Below are positions 1 to 9,810 of a stretch of 36,821 nt of DNA, one piece after another. Numbering within the stretch: position 1 is the stretch's first letter; each line of letters opens with the position of its first letter. The translations under genes were made by a program, and so were the position numbers. The stretch covers positions 29,685 to 66,505 of the forward strand of contig NWUY0300020184.1 of NCBI GenBank assembly GCA_004151065.3, read 5' to 3'. The notes beneath the pieces are model-generated. The model had not been told where the DNA came from. It did no database searches and saw only the letters and a program-made list of their open reading frames with translations. Source of the stretch: Larix sibirica (Eukaryota; Streptophyta; Pinopsida; Pinales; Pinaceae).

Positions 1-504
1 TTGCTTGAAGGGGGTAGATCTAGCTATATACTTTTAGTGTATCAGGATGGTCAGGGTTTCGGCTTATGGGTTGTGACTTGTGGGTTATATTTGATAATTA
101 GAGATCCCTCTTTCAATCCCCTGTGGAGTGTTGGGTATAACTATAAGCCTTGACACATAAGGTAGAGTCTAAAAGGTCAGTGCCCCGGGTCACCGGGATG
201 GCTATGAGCTATATAGGAAGTCGATAGATCTGGATGATTGAAAATTTGCAAGAGGGAGTAGGTGTGGACTTCCCAAGCCACAGTAAGAACGAAGTGACCT
301 GATAAGCATGGAGTGATGTTTGAGTCCTGAGCTTTGCCAGTTCAAAACGAAGGTCAAAACCAAGACCAGGAACTTGATTGCCTATGGGAGATTGGCTTAT
401 TATGGTTCTCTTTCTTCTGTTGTGAATTACATTGCATGAATTCGAGTTTTGAAAGTACTTACTTAGATAGTGCCGAAAGGAATTGAACTTTCTAAATCCT
501 GCAG
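1..504. other. Intron/upstream sequence of the coiled-coil gene, repeat-like
   Basis: No open frame of note. It ends in a good splice acceptor (pyrimidine-containing tract followed by cctgcag, ending at 504). About 30 bases near 70-100 (ttgtgacttgtg, then a tatttgataatt core) recur in similar form at 3437-3466, inside the next intron. Both places therefore seem to carry pieces of the same dispersed repeat. I cannot name the repeat family. Confidence 0.4.
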
Positions 505-616
505 GCTTATGTTCGAGCAGGCGCAGAGCGAAGCATTGGATGAAGCAGCTTCATGGAGAAAGAAGTACGACGAAGAGGTGGAGAACTCTAGCGAACACTT
601 GCAAAAGCTCGTAGAG
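505..616 (+). CDS. Coiled-coil protein, internal exon (first exon visible in window)
   Basis: The exon lies between an AG acceptor at 503-504 and a GT donor at 617 (gtgagc, strong plant consensus). After one leading base it reads 37 codons without a stop and ends in phase 0. The peptide begins LMFEQAQSEALDEAASWRKK and ends SSEHLQKLVE. It is very rich in Glu, Lys, Ala and Leu with heptad-like spacing, as in an alpha-helical coiled coil. The next two exons join in the same phase and stay charged and helical, which supports a real gene. The upstream exons, including the start codon, lie outside the window. The WRKKYD stretch recalls long coiled-coil tails of plant cytoskeletal, nuclear or GTPase-linked proteins, but I do not recognise the gene. 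Function is unknown. Confidence 0.6.
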
Positions 617-1705
617 GTGAGCTTAGTCTTAAGGGTTTGAGTTAGTGGGAAAACTAGTACTGTTTTATATTTATTTTCAAGTCATAGATTTATGTATTGA
701 TACTAGTTGTTGTTAGGTGCATTCTTCTACTGTCTAGTATGAGAAATATATGTAATCATAATGGTATAAGTTGGCTCAATGAAATATTTTAAAAAACAGC
801 TTCGTATGGTTGAAATATGTCACATTTGTACCATTAAGAAAAAGATTATCAGGCTTTAATATGTATATACACAGACTAGTGTAGATCCATTTAACTTGGG
901 ATCTTTTACGGATTGAGAGATTTGCATCTTTTTTTTTTATCCCTTTTGGTGGTTAATAGATCCAGAGTTATATGAATCTATGCTGGTTTAGGGATCAAAG
1001 ATACATTGCAAGAAGACTGTTCAAAGTTTTCAATTTCAGCTGTGCTGCTTCAAATTCATGGCCAAGATTCTGCCATAATCTGTGTATATTTCAATCTCAA
1101 TTTAGCTGGGAGGGGCATTGTTCATTGTAGGTTGTATAAATTGGTTTAGGATGAAATCCATGATCTATAATTGTTAAGATGACATTGCTAGGCACAAAAA
1201 CTTCTTATGACTATGAATTCGTAAATCATATATTGCAATCAATAAGGAACTAAAATCCAATAAATGGATATGCATCCAATAAAGATTTTAATGTTGTTTT
1301 ATAGAGAAAAGGAATAATATAAGAAACTGAACATGCTAAAATATTTCAAGGAAGTATTGGAGGAGATCCAATCTATGGGAAATACTTTGTGCTTCTTTCA
1401 ACCTGCATATATTTTTGCAATCTATGAAATGCTTCAAATGAAGAAAATATTTATCACCTCGGTGCTTTTGCAAGATTGAGGTCTTGAATTTGAAAAGGAA
1501 TCCCTGTGAAACAAAATATTAGATATTGCCCATAGAATAAGGAACAAACATATGTCATAATTGTTTCCCAAATGTAAACCATTGAACATCTGTACTGCAA
1601 GGTACTAACAAGTATGAGACTGTTCAAGGTGACATCTGCAGAAAGTACATTTAGATTACATGGATTGGGCTTCCTAGTCCTCTCATCCCTAAGCTAACCT
1701 TTAAT

Positions 1706-1903
1706 GGGGAGCACCTCCTACAAATTGGATCATGTCATTATTCCTCAGCTATCTTCAACTATATTGTTCAAAATAATTGAACTTCCTTTGACTGACATGG
1801 AGTTGGGGAGCACTTCCTACAAATTGGATGATGTAATTATTCCTCAGCCATCTTCAATTATATTGGTCAAAAAAATTGAACTTCCTTTGACTAACATGGA
1901 GTT
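1706..1903. repeat. 99-bp tandem duplication, two copies
   Basis: Copy 1 is 1706-1804 and copy 2 is 1805-1903, with no spacer. They differ at about 8 of 99 positions by eye. The period is exactly 33 codons, so one plus-strand frame (1704-1928) stays open across both copies and reads as two 33-residue repeats beginning GSTSYKLD. The frame is short, sits inside an intron and has no recognisable domain, so I treat it as a repeat rather than a gene. Confidence 0.85.
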
Positions 1904-2715
1904 TGTTTATACTAGACATTTTTTTTAATGGAAAAGGGTAGAAATTTATATTAAAATGGGCTGTGGCGAACCAAACAGCCCGATAATACCTGGGCTCTGC
2001 CAAACCAAACAGCCTGGTAATACATTCTGAACACTGTTTTTCAAAATTGTTCTCAAAGTCTGAGCTATCATAACAAGACCTCCCACAGGGACAAAAAGGG
2101 AGTCCAAAACATTACATATTTGGAATGTCTATAACTATATTGCCTAGTAAACTTTCCTAACAGCAACAAAAATGTAAAGAACATATGACAGAAAGACTAA
2201 GTAAAATGATGGTCACTGTGATCTTCCTCCATGAAGTGCTCTCCTTGTCCTAGATCAGGAGCAGCTTGTGAAATTGACTGCTGTATGATGGCAACTGCTG
2301 GTTTCTGCACTGTCTCCTCCCCAAGTTGTCTGGAGCTTGAAGATACCAGATTCTGCCCCACAACTGACTGAACCATTAGCGAACTTGAGAATGATATGGC
2401 AGTGCATCTCCGTGTCTGAAATCAACTTCTCAATCTTTTCTCCTTGATTCTTAACTGTAATTACCAGAATTTCTCACCTGCTCTCTAATTCTTCACATGC
2501 TGGCTGAAGCAATCAATGGCTTCACCTATTTCCTCCATTTGACTATTGAGATGCCTCAGGATGGGCCAAATTTCCCTTATCCCATCATCGTCCGAAGGAC
2601 CTGAATGCGTTATGGCCATTGAGTCTCCAGACCACTGATTACAAGCTGAGAGGTGAACAGGAAAAACCACTAAAAATCCCATACTCCAAGAATTCTCCAA
2701 CCCATAAACACAGGA

Positions 2716-3393
2716 TCACCACCTTTTGCCCACAAAGGGGTCCTCAAAATTCTCCAAAGGAATTGACTCTGCAACACAAAGTGAACCTGGAGTAACAACA
2801 GCATAAGGAAAATCATGACCTGGAGCACTTGCCCAAGACAGACTGAAGGCACTAGGCCCAGAACAGCGTCTTCCCAATCTGTGTATTGGGCATGCATCAC
2901 CAGAGAAAATGACAGCAAACATATGAAGGTGATCAAAAGATATCCCATGTGTGTGCCATCTGCTGCGTACAAAGTCCATAAATGAGAATTCTTGGCAAAC
3001 AATAGAACAAGAGCTGAGGGAGCTGCCCACAAAGAGGCCCTCAAAATTCACCAAAGGAATCGACTCTGCAACACAAAGTGAACCTGGAGTAACAACAGCA
3101 TAAGGAAAATCATGACCTGGAGCACTTGCCCAAGAAAGACTGAAGGCACTAGGCCCAGAATAGCGTCCTCCCAATCTGTCTATTGGGCATGCATCACCAG
3201 AGAAAATGACAGCAAAAATATGCAGGCGACCAAAAGATATCCCATGTGTGTGCCATCTGCTGCATACAAAGTCCATAAATGAGAATTCTTGGCAAACAAT
3301 AGAACAAGAGCTGAGGGAGCTTGAGGCATGCGGGGGTGTAATGCTTCCCTTACACGCCTTTATTTCAACATGGCCTTCAAGGCTGTGATGCAT
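2716..3393 (-). pseudogene. Unidentified 225-codon open frame with two 99-residue repeats
   Basis: A stop-free minus-strand frame that starts at an ATG (3391-3393) and ends in a stop at 2716-2718. It contains two near-identical 99-residue units (motifs CSIVCQEFSFMDFV, HTHGIS, FSGDACPI, SAFSLSWASAPGHDFPY, LCVAESIPL). The units correspond exactly to the 297-bp DNA duplication. Beyond the stop the same strand goes on into a charged helical stretch (for example RHLNSQMEEIGEAIDCF) in shifted frames, so the original reading frame was probably longer and is now broken. The domain is not one I recognise; it could be a LINE ORF1-type protein or a retrocopied host protein. Its position antisense within an intron, with a poly(A)-like end downstream, favours a retrotransposed, non-functional copy. 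Confidence 0.35.
2728..3321. repeat. 297-bp tandem duplication, two copies
   Basis: Copy A is 2728-3024 and copy B is 3025-3321, directly abutting, about 95 percent identical by eye with no net indel. The period of 297 is 99 codons and keeps the minus-strand frame open. The high identity compared with the decay elsewhere suggests the duplication is relatively young, or happened in the source sequence shortly before insertion. Confidence 0.9.
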
Positions 3394-3436
3394 AAGGTGT
3401 CTACAGCTGTCCCACTGATCATTAACTGCTAGATAC

Positions 3437-3600
3437 GTTGTGACTTGTGAGGGGTATTTGATAATTCTTAATGTTGATAGTATTCATAACATCTTTGGGG
3501 GATCCAATGGCGTTAAGGGGTCCTGGGATCCAATGGCGTTCAGGGGTCCCCATTTTGGACTAGGACGTCTTGTCAAGATAAACTCTCGCATTAGACTGAT
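3437..3600. repeat. Dispersed repeat fragment with a 26-bp tandem duplication
   Basis: The 3437-3466 stretch resembles 70-100 of this window. At 3500-3551 the unit ggatccaatggcgtt plus aggggtcc occurs twice with a 26-bp period and one or two mismatches. No coding content is supported. Confidence 0.55.
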
Positions 3601-4375
3601 GATCAGCCATGGAGTTGTTGATTTTATGAGATGCCTACTTTTGTATTTTAGTCATACTAGATTTTTTCATTATATCTTTTTTCTGTACTGAATTGTATTC
3701 ATACTCTAATCTTGCAACTATGCGTATTCTATACTTCACTAACACAGAGACAAAGTAAATCTTTCCACCATAATGACAAGTTCACTATGGCCAAATCTTT
3801 CATAAAAACAAGATATAGAAGTCCTAAGACAGTTTAAAAGCTGACCATTATTTGGTAGAAAACTATGATAACTAGCTGTAACCAGTTCTAACTTCTTCCC
3901 TGATTGTCAAGCCATTAGCCACGATTGGGATACATTATGGTTGTTAGTCAAGACATTGATTAGTGGATATGTAAGATCGCCACATATGGATTTTAAAGGT
4001 GTAATCAGTATGGAGGACTAACTGTACCACATTTTTGTGTTTATTTTGAGAATTTATGCATTTGCTTGATGTCTAGAGTCTAGATAAAGAATATTACAGT
4101 TGACTATTTCTGTTATACATTGAACTTCAGGGCAGCCATTATTTTTGTTTGAGGAATAGATAAAGCAATGGCTGAGATACAAGCAACAATTTCAGAGATT
4201 TACATCATATTTTTTGTCTCTTTCCTTGTTTTATGTATTTTTGTATTCCTCTATTGTTCTGTCTTTTTCTTTTGTTCTTCTGAAATATATATTTAGGAAT
4301 GTAAATTAGGATTGGAAGCAGATGCTGTACATAATGCATTGGATCATTATGTAAAAGCTGGTTTTTCTGTTACAG

Positions 4376-4447
4376 GTTACCCAGACCGTGGAAAGGAAAA
4401 ATCAGCGGCTGGAGAATCTGGAAATACGTTTGAGAGAATTACAGAAG
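4376..4447 (+). CDS. Coiled-coil protein, internal exon of 24 codons
   Basis: Acceptor ctgttacag ends at 4375; donor gtggct follows 4447. The donor is weaker than consensus but fits the frame. The exon is exactly 72 bp and enters and leaves in phase 0. It encodes a basic and acidic helix (VERKNQRLENLEIRLRELQK) with leucines at heptad-like spacing, continuing the coiled coil of the previous exon without a break. Confidence 0.62.
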
Positions 4448-4567
4448 GTGGCTAAAGTTCCTTTAAGTTGCTTGTACTCCATTTTTTCTAACTTTTTAGA
4501 AGTGCTTAACATCTTGTCTCCTGTGATAGTGTCTGTAATATCCCACTTTGGGTAATACTTTTTTCAG

Positions 4568-4663
4568 GAAAACCATGGGCTAATGAAAGATGTAGCAAAA
4601 TTGAAGCAAGAGGTGGAAGATCAGAAGCTCAAGTGTGAGAAGAAAGGGATTAAGGAAGTCTGA
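4568..4663 (+). CDS. Coiled-coil protein, last coding exon with stop
   Basis: A 120-bp intron with an excellent acceptor (acttttttcag) precedes this exon. It reads 31 codons in phase 0, again helical and charged (KDVAKLKQEVEDQKLKCEKK), and ends at a TGA at 4661-4663. The same phase-0 junctions across three exons and the uniform heptad character are the strongest evidence in the window for a genuine gene. The C-terminus has no membrane segment or recognisable targeting motif; the function remains unknown. Confidence 0.62.
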   Translation, partial: ENHGLMKDVAKLKQEVEDQKLKCEKKGIKEV

Positions 4664-5559
4664 GCAAGTAGGTAGTGTATAGCCTTTTTCTTAGCATTAT
4701 TTGGACAAGGATTTGATTACTGAAACAGTAAATTTTAATTTTAAATCGCACTTTTCTCGGTCATTCAATGCATTTTCATAGAAGTGAAAACAAGTTGCCA
4801 ACCTTGACTAGATTCTGGGGTAGTATTTACCTTTTGTTGCAATAATCCTCACTAATAATCTCATATAACTCAGCATGCACATCTTGGAAATGTTAAATTC
4901 AGACAAACATCCTTCGAGAGGTGTCTCTATTCATGCCAAGACTGCGAATTAGTCATACATTTTCGTGTGTTTCTGTAAAGCAGATAAAATGCATTTGATT
5001 TTCAAAATGAAAGAGATGCAGTCGGCAATTCATATGATTCTGTAATCATCAACTGAAGGTACCTTTTGGCCATAAATGCTCTTTCACATCTATTCTGATA
5101 CGGTGAATCGAAACTGGTAAAGGCTCCAGGAGACTCAAGTATTTATACTTTGGGAGTAAATAACGTAGGTGCTATGAACCTTTAGGAAGTTGAGTCTGAT
5201 AGATGATATTCTTTGTGAATATATGCTTTTGAAAATCCTCCTTTTTGTTGTCATTAGGAAGAAAGATTCCTGCCTTCAATTGTTGCTACTGCTATTTGAT
5301 TCTCTCCGCCATAATTCACAAATAGCACCAACAATAAGTATTGCCTTTATAGGTTGTTATTTTACCTTGATTTCCTCCCCTTTACATATCTACTTTTGCT
5401 TTATTACGATCATGTACATAAAGCTGGGATAAAGGGAAAAGGGCAATCATTTTAGGTTATTATACTGGAAGTGGATTGCTCCATTAATTTATGAGATAAG
5501 CCCAGTTGTTTGGATATTTTTTGACTTCTTGTATAATCCTTTGATTTTTAATAGTTCAG

Positions 5560-5790
5560 TGGGCTAGCTTGAGTGGTTGGGTGCATTGAACTTCACGTAG
5601 AAAGTATTGGGGGTTGATCCCTCGGCTGGCTGCCTATATTGCGTGCTTCACTCATTGTCCTTACCAAGGCCCTGCCAAGTTGGACACTATAATTAGTGCT
5701 GACAGGTTTACACTCAGTACCATCCATGAATTGTGGGAAAGTGCCTGGGTTTCTCCACAAGGTTTTCCTTGGAAAAAAATCGTTAGTTTT
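5560..5790 (+). mobile_element. tRNA-derived SINE-like sequence
   Basis: The 5' part has a plausible Pol III box A (tagcttgagtggtt, 5565-5578) and a box B-like element (ggttgatccctc, 5612-5623) about 35 bases further on, the arrangement of a degenerate tRNA head. The body ends in a passage (tgggtttctccacaaggttttcc) reminiscent of the 3' part of plant Au-type SINEs, followed by a short A-run at 5772-5779. No clear target-site duplication is visible. It lies downstream of the coiled-coil gene stop, possibly in a 3' UTR intron. Confidence 0.4.
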
Positions 5791-5974
5791 TCAATATTTC
5801 TTTGCAAAGATATAATAGTTGCTTGCAAAAATGTTCAAAGTTGATAAATGCAGTACTGTTTAATGTTTAAGAATTAGTTGGTTTTGATCTCAAAATCCCT
5901 TTATTTGCTTATAGTATGGGCTTCTGTTTTCTTTCTTTATTTACGGAATAAGTAGAAGATGGTGACTCTTGCAG

Positions 5975-6300
5975 GGCAAGCGTTGACAGTTTGAAAATAC
6001 CGGTTTTGTACTTCAGTGATTAGAAGATTGCTTAAAGGCGACTTTATCTCTAGAGCCTTGTACTAGTGCAGAAAGCAGTCAATTCCTTGACTAACAAAGG
6101 ACTTCTGTGACATAACACAGAGCAGATGAAGGAGATGGATATTGCTGGTTGGAAGCTTATTGTGAATATTTATTGATGCTTTGTTGGTCTCAACCTATCT
6201 GCCCCCATACTGTAAACAGAGTAATTGGTCTGTGTATTTTGCAACACAGGACTCAAGATTTATGACTTGAGCAAGAATAAATGTACAGAACAAAATTTAA
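5975..6300 (+). other. Possible 3' UTR exon of the coiled-coil gene
   Basis: An acceptor-like gactcttgcag ends at 5974, and an aataaa signal is at 6276-6281. A donor just after the stop codon (gtagtg at 4672) would give a 3' UTR intron of about 1.3 kb containing the SINE-like element. There is no coding content. This is inference; the transcript could equally end soon after 4663. Confidence 0.25.
6276..6281 (+). promoter_or_regulatory. Candidate polyadenylation signal AATAAA
   Basis: A canonical hexamer on the gene strand, about 1.6 kb after the coding stop. In AT-rich DNA the hexamer arises often by chance, so it counts only together with the possible terminal exon around it. Confidence 0.25.
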
Positions 6301-7298
6301 ACTGGCAACTTGATTTTGATGTTAACATATAGCCCTAAAAAGTAAAAACATCACTGACATGTCTCGTGTTGTGGAACAAGTTGTTTGTATATATGTTTCA
6401 TGAAGATGAGAACCGGGAAACAAGAACCTGCAAAGAACATGCAAGCTAGAAGTAACACTATTTTAGGTCTCTACATCTCTAGCACGAAGCAACTTGATTT
6501 TGATTTTAACAAGGAAGTTGAAAATTCATTTTAAATGTACTATGGGGAAAAGGAAGTAACAAATTTGGGTGTTCAAAAGGTCAGAAAACGTTGAAAAATA
6601 TAACTGTAGAATATTATAATTTATAAGTAATCTGATGATCATCTCGACAGTTATAGGTAGCTTGTTGAGAACAAAAAATTGTCTGAGTATAGAGCATAGT
6701 TGTACCGGATAGAACATGTATGAATGCAAAGTAGGTAATCCCCATATACATGTGTGCTTGAGAACTCATGTTCTACTGTTTGTTTCAAATATTTCAATCG
6801 GCATCCTAGCCATAGAAAAGTACAAGCTTGGTGCATGCGTATATAACAGTTAGTTCTACTACAATCTGAATCTTTCATCTACCATAATCGTGGCTTGGTT
6901 ATATGTATTCTTTCAGCTTATGGCTTAAAGGGGTTGATAATCTGTTTCCAAATTGGTTTTATTTATGCAAAAGTATTTACTTTTTTGAAGCCTACATAAC
7001 TTGAATCAGATTAATGCAGAGAGTAACAATGTTCCAATAACGTTTTGAATGCTTCCACATAGAGAATTATGCAAGTAAATTTTCTTTTTCAAGGAAAGCT
7101 TGTATTGCAAAAGTCCAAAACTTTTACATTTGTTATCTCGGGCTAGAAATAAATCTCTCTCCCTCTATCTCTCTCACCCCTTGCTTTTGGTATACATACA
7201 TATTACAATCGTTTGTCTACTGGAATGGAGTCTCAGTAGACTTAGAATAGGGAAGACCAGATGGCTATCTATGTAGAAATTCTAAGTTTCCGTCTTCT
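6301..7298. other. No gene seen; AT-rich spacer
   Basis: Only short chance frames occur. A CT-rich microsatellite-like stretch lies near 7156-7180. No element could be assigned. Confidence 0.4.
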
Positions 7299-7902
7299 GT
7301 GAGCAATCTTTGTGCTTACAATTCAAACCTCAGGGTTGTGTGTTGTCATCATTCGGCAGCTACCCCTGCAACCTTGGGGTTGTGTTCCGTGGACTACATG
7401 CAACCTTGGGTTCGTGGCTCCTATAACTTCATAGCTTCTCTGGAACATTTGGGGGATCACACTCTCTTGCGCATCTCTGCAGCTTGTTTGCAACATCTGG
7501 GGTTTGCTGTCTCTAGTGCATCTCTGCAGCTTCTCTGCAACCTTGACGATTGTAGTCTTGCAACTATCCCGGGACCTTAGTGTTGTAATTTCTCATGCTC
7601 CTGTATCTTGGTTTTTGTGGCTCCTGCACTTTTACCATATTTACACTTGCTTTCTACACCCTAAGAGCTTTTCGTGGGCTTGCAACTGTTACCATATTTG
7701 CACTTGCATTCTACACCCTAAGAGCTTTTTGTGGGCTTGCAACCGTTACCATATTTGCACTTGCATTCTACACCCTAAGAGTTGTTTTATCCACTGGATT
7801 GGGGAAATTTTCCTTTTCTTCCAATACTGAATTATTCAGTCTCGCCTTTGCTTGGTGGGCCTGGTTCTTCTCTGTAACACTCGATCTTGTTGCAACATTA
7901 CA
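7299..7902. repeat. Degenerate TGCAACCT-containing minisatellite-like block
   Basis: The core tgcaac(c/a)t recurs irregularly every roughly 20-120 bases (near 7370, 7400, 7488, 7536, 7559, 7680, 7738 and 7890), often followed by tggggttt or gtggctcc. Open frames across this block (7299-7580, 7504-7830, 7595-7939) overlap in different frames, which is what a repeat with few stops gives, so I do not call genes. A similar, more diverged block is at 11830-12125. Confidence 0.5.
7634..7786. repeat. 57-bp tandem repeat, about 2.7 copies
   Basis: Units start at 7634, 7691 and 7748 (accatattt, then cacttgc and ctacaccctaagag). The first two copies differ at about 4 of 57 positions. The period equals 19 codons, so overlapping frames stay open through it. 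Confidence 0.9.
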
Positions 7903-8003
7903 AGATATGTACATATTGGGCTTTTTTGACAAAAAGTGAATCTTATGTCATCAGATATGTACATATTGGCCTTTTTTTACAAAAATGTGAGTCTTATGTG
8001 ATC
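7903..8003. repeat. 50-bp tandem duplication
   Basis: Units start at 7903 and 7953 (agatatgtacatattgg, then a T-run, acaaaaa and tcttatgt). They differ by a few substitutions and a one-base length difference. Confidence 0.8.
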
Positions 8004-8099
8004 ATATCTGGTGCACAAGGATTACTTATTTGAGTATGGGTTTTGATGATCCCCATGCCCCCAAATCTTTGTAAACATAGTAGAGATTCTGGTTTACTT

Positions 8100-9130
8100 T
8101 GTGAAAGCCATTACCACCCTCCATATTTGCTTAAAGGAAGCTACGTAGAGACTTCCACAGATGTTGATATGCATGGGCTGACGGAGCCCAACAAATAGAG
8201 TAATAGACATAACTTGTAACTAGGGTACAAATTTGGAATTTGGTAGCTAGGGCCGTTTACTTGGTCAACCATTTTTTAATTTTCTTTGCAATTCTTTGGG
8301 TGACCATCTCCCAAAGTTCTTTGCTGATGCCTAAGGCAAAAAGGATACCTAGGAACTTGAATATATGCCCTGGCTAGGTCCAAGTCTATCCCTAATATGT
8401 TAGCTGATGAGAAAGGTCTTGAGGGCTTTTTCTAGAACCCTAGTTTTTGGCCCATTGAATTTTGGATCCCAGAGATGAACAAAAGCTTTGAAAACAAATA
8501 ATCCATCATAATGGCCATTGATTCTTGTTCAACCAAGATGGTGAGCAATGAATTGTCGACAAAGTGCTTGTTCAAGTGTCTAGTTCCATGGTTGATGAGA
8601 GGGATCCCTTTAATCAAAACTTGACCCAATCTGTGAGAGATTGGGTAGCCCAAGGCCTCTACATAAAGTGCATGGGCTAATAGACATAATTTTTTAATAC
8701 ACCAAAAGAGCTCCACTTCTTCTAATCTATGTTTTGTTGATGAATAGACATGTCTCTACCTCTAAGAAAATATTTTCCACAACTCTAAGCGAAAGGTGGC
8801 AAAAGTAGAGGGACCTTAAGCATGGTCGAGATGAATGGCTACTTGACCTTATCATAGGTCTTTTCACAATTAATTTTTATGAAGGGAGTGGAGAAGCATG
8901 AGTCTTTGGCTTACTCCATTCCTTCCCATACTAGGAATGATATTGTCCAAAATAAATCACCCCCCAATGAACCATGTTTGTTCTAGATGGATGATCTTAC
9001 ATAGAATATCCTTGACACAAATTGTTAGGTTTTGGCTAGACTCTTGTAAGAGATATTGAGGAGGGTGGTTGACCTTTAACTAGTGATAAATTTAGCATCC
9101 TTAGGTTATTATCAAGTATTTTGGGCATCC
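8100..9130 (-). pseudogene. LINE reverse transcriptase remnant
   Basis: In shifting minus-strand frames the order matches a plant L1-type RT: KIIHLEQTWFIGG then FILDNI (near 8950-9010), a KTYDKVKWPFI block (near 8850-8890, the usual KAYDKV motif), then a stop-free stretch at 8432-8716 (EALGYPISHRL, IKGIPLINHGTRHLN). The catalytic box reads FVDN (8552-8563) where families have F/Y-A-D-D, so the second aspartate is lost. Further down, LDLARAYIQVPRY and PSYKLCLLLYLL match the region after the RT palm. Several stops and frameshifts separate these blocks. No endonuclease or RNase H is seen here. A dead fragment. Confidence 0.7.
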
Positions 9131-9750
9131 ATACTTCATTCAATTTGCTAATTTTTCAACTTGAGCTCAAATTTAATAGACTTGTGTTGGATAAACAAGG
9201 ATTTTGTAGACATTGATGTTGAAGTAATTAAAGTAGTGTTTACCTCCTTGTATGAGGCTACTACCTTCATATTTATACAACCTTGTTATAGAGACGTGAC
9301 AATGATTATTTGTCTTAGTACCTTTGTTTGGTCCTTGAGTGCGAGTGGGAGCTTCTCCAACCATTTTTAAGGTAGATTAGCCTCCTTTTTGGGGGAGGTG
9401 GGGTGCCTTTACTAGTATTTGGGGTTGCATAACTGTTTTGCAATCTTCTTTGGTTTTCTTTATTTTTCATCTTCTTTTAATTGAATCTTGTACTTGCAAA
9501 TATAAACATTGCATTTGTTGAAGTCCATATAAAAAGTCACCATTCATTGAAATACATGGTTTGCTAGACGTTGCATATGTTGGTTGCATAGAAAACTTTT
9601 TTTCATAAATGGTTTATCAACAATTCTTGAATCACAAACCTCTTTGAAATTCCCCTTCATCAACATCAAACATCTTGGATTTTCATTGGTTTACACATAA
9701 TTAAATCTTAAGTTTTTGTGGGTCACCCTTAACCATTACAATTCTCAAGT

Positions 9751-9810
9751 GGTTTTTGATTCACCACCAACCATTCATTACACCAAATGGTTTTTGGTTG
9801 ACCACAAACC
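9751..9810. repeat. Two quasi-palindromic units 38 bp apart
   Basis: Unit 9751-9772 (ggtttttgattcaccaccaa, then cc) and unit 9789-9810 (ggtttttggttgaccacaaa, then cc). The second pairs with itself at 9 of 10 arm positions, the first at about 7 of 10. Similar, weaker tggttt/aacc pairs occur from about 9608 onward. Confidence 0.5.

Larger units (their letters stand above)
1919..3400 (-). mobile_element. LINE-like retrotransposed insertion, antisense in intron
   Basis: Read on the minus strand, the block starts near 3400, carries an open frame with duplicated units, then a charged helical region (about 2700-2450), then a non-coding tail. It ends in ttaatataaatttctaccc and an A-run, seen as T8 at 1919-1926 on the plus strand. 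That tail is typical of plant L1-type LINE 3' ends. The last part has a near-duplicated ggctgtttggtt unit (about 1965-2020 on the plus strand). The block looks clearly richer in G+C than the intron around it, as expected for recently inserted coding-derived DNA. No RT domain is visible, so it may be a truncated LINE, a non-autonomous derivative or a retrocopy of a host mRNA. No target-site duplication was identified with confidence. Confidence 0.5.
617..4375 (+). other. Large intron (3759 bp) loaded with repeats
   Basis: Donor gtgagc at 617; acceptor tttttctgttacag ending at 4375. Both flanking exons are in phase 0, so direct splicing is consistent, although an unseen small exon cannot be excluded. 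The intron holds a 99-bp tandem duplication (1706-1903), an antisense LINE-like insertion (about 1919-3400) and a short 26-bp duplication (3500-3551). TE-expanded introns of this kind are common in gymnosperms; that link is inference. Confidence 0.5.

Noticed and set aside
3206-3388. Plus-strand 60-codon frame in the intron
   Set aside because: Shadow of the opposite-strand repeat unit; the corresponding frame of the other copy contains stops.
7156-7180. CT-rich run as a possible promoter element
   Set aside because: Simple repeat with no gene start nearby.
7299-7939. Three overlapping plus-strand frames of 93-114 codons
   Set aside because: They overlap in different frames across a tandem repeat with few stops; no recognisable domain.
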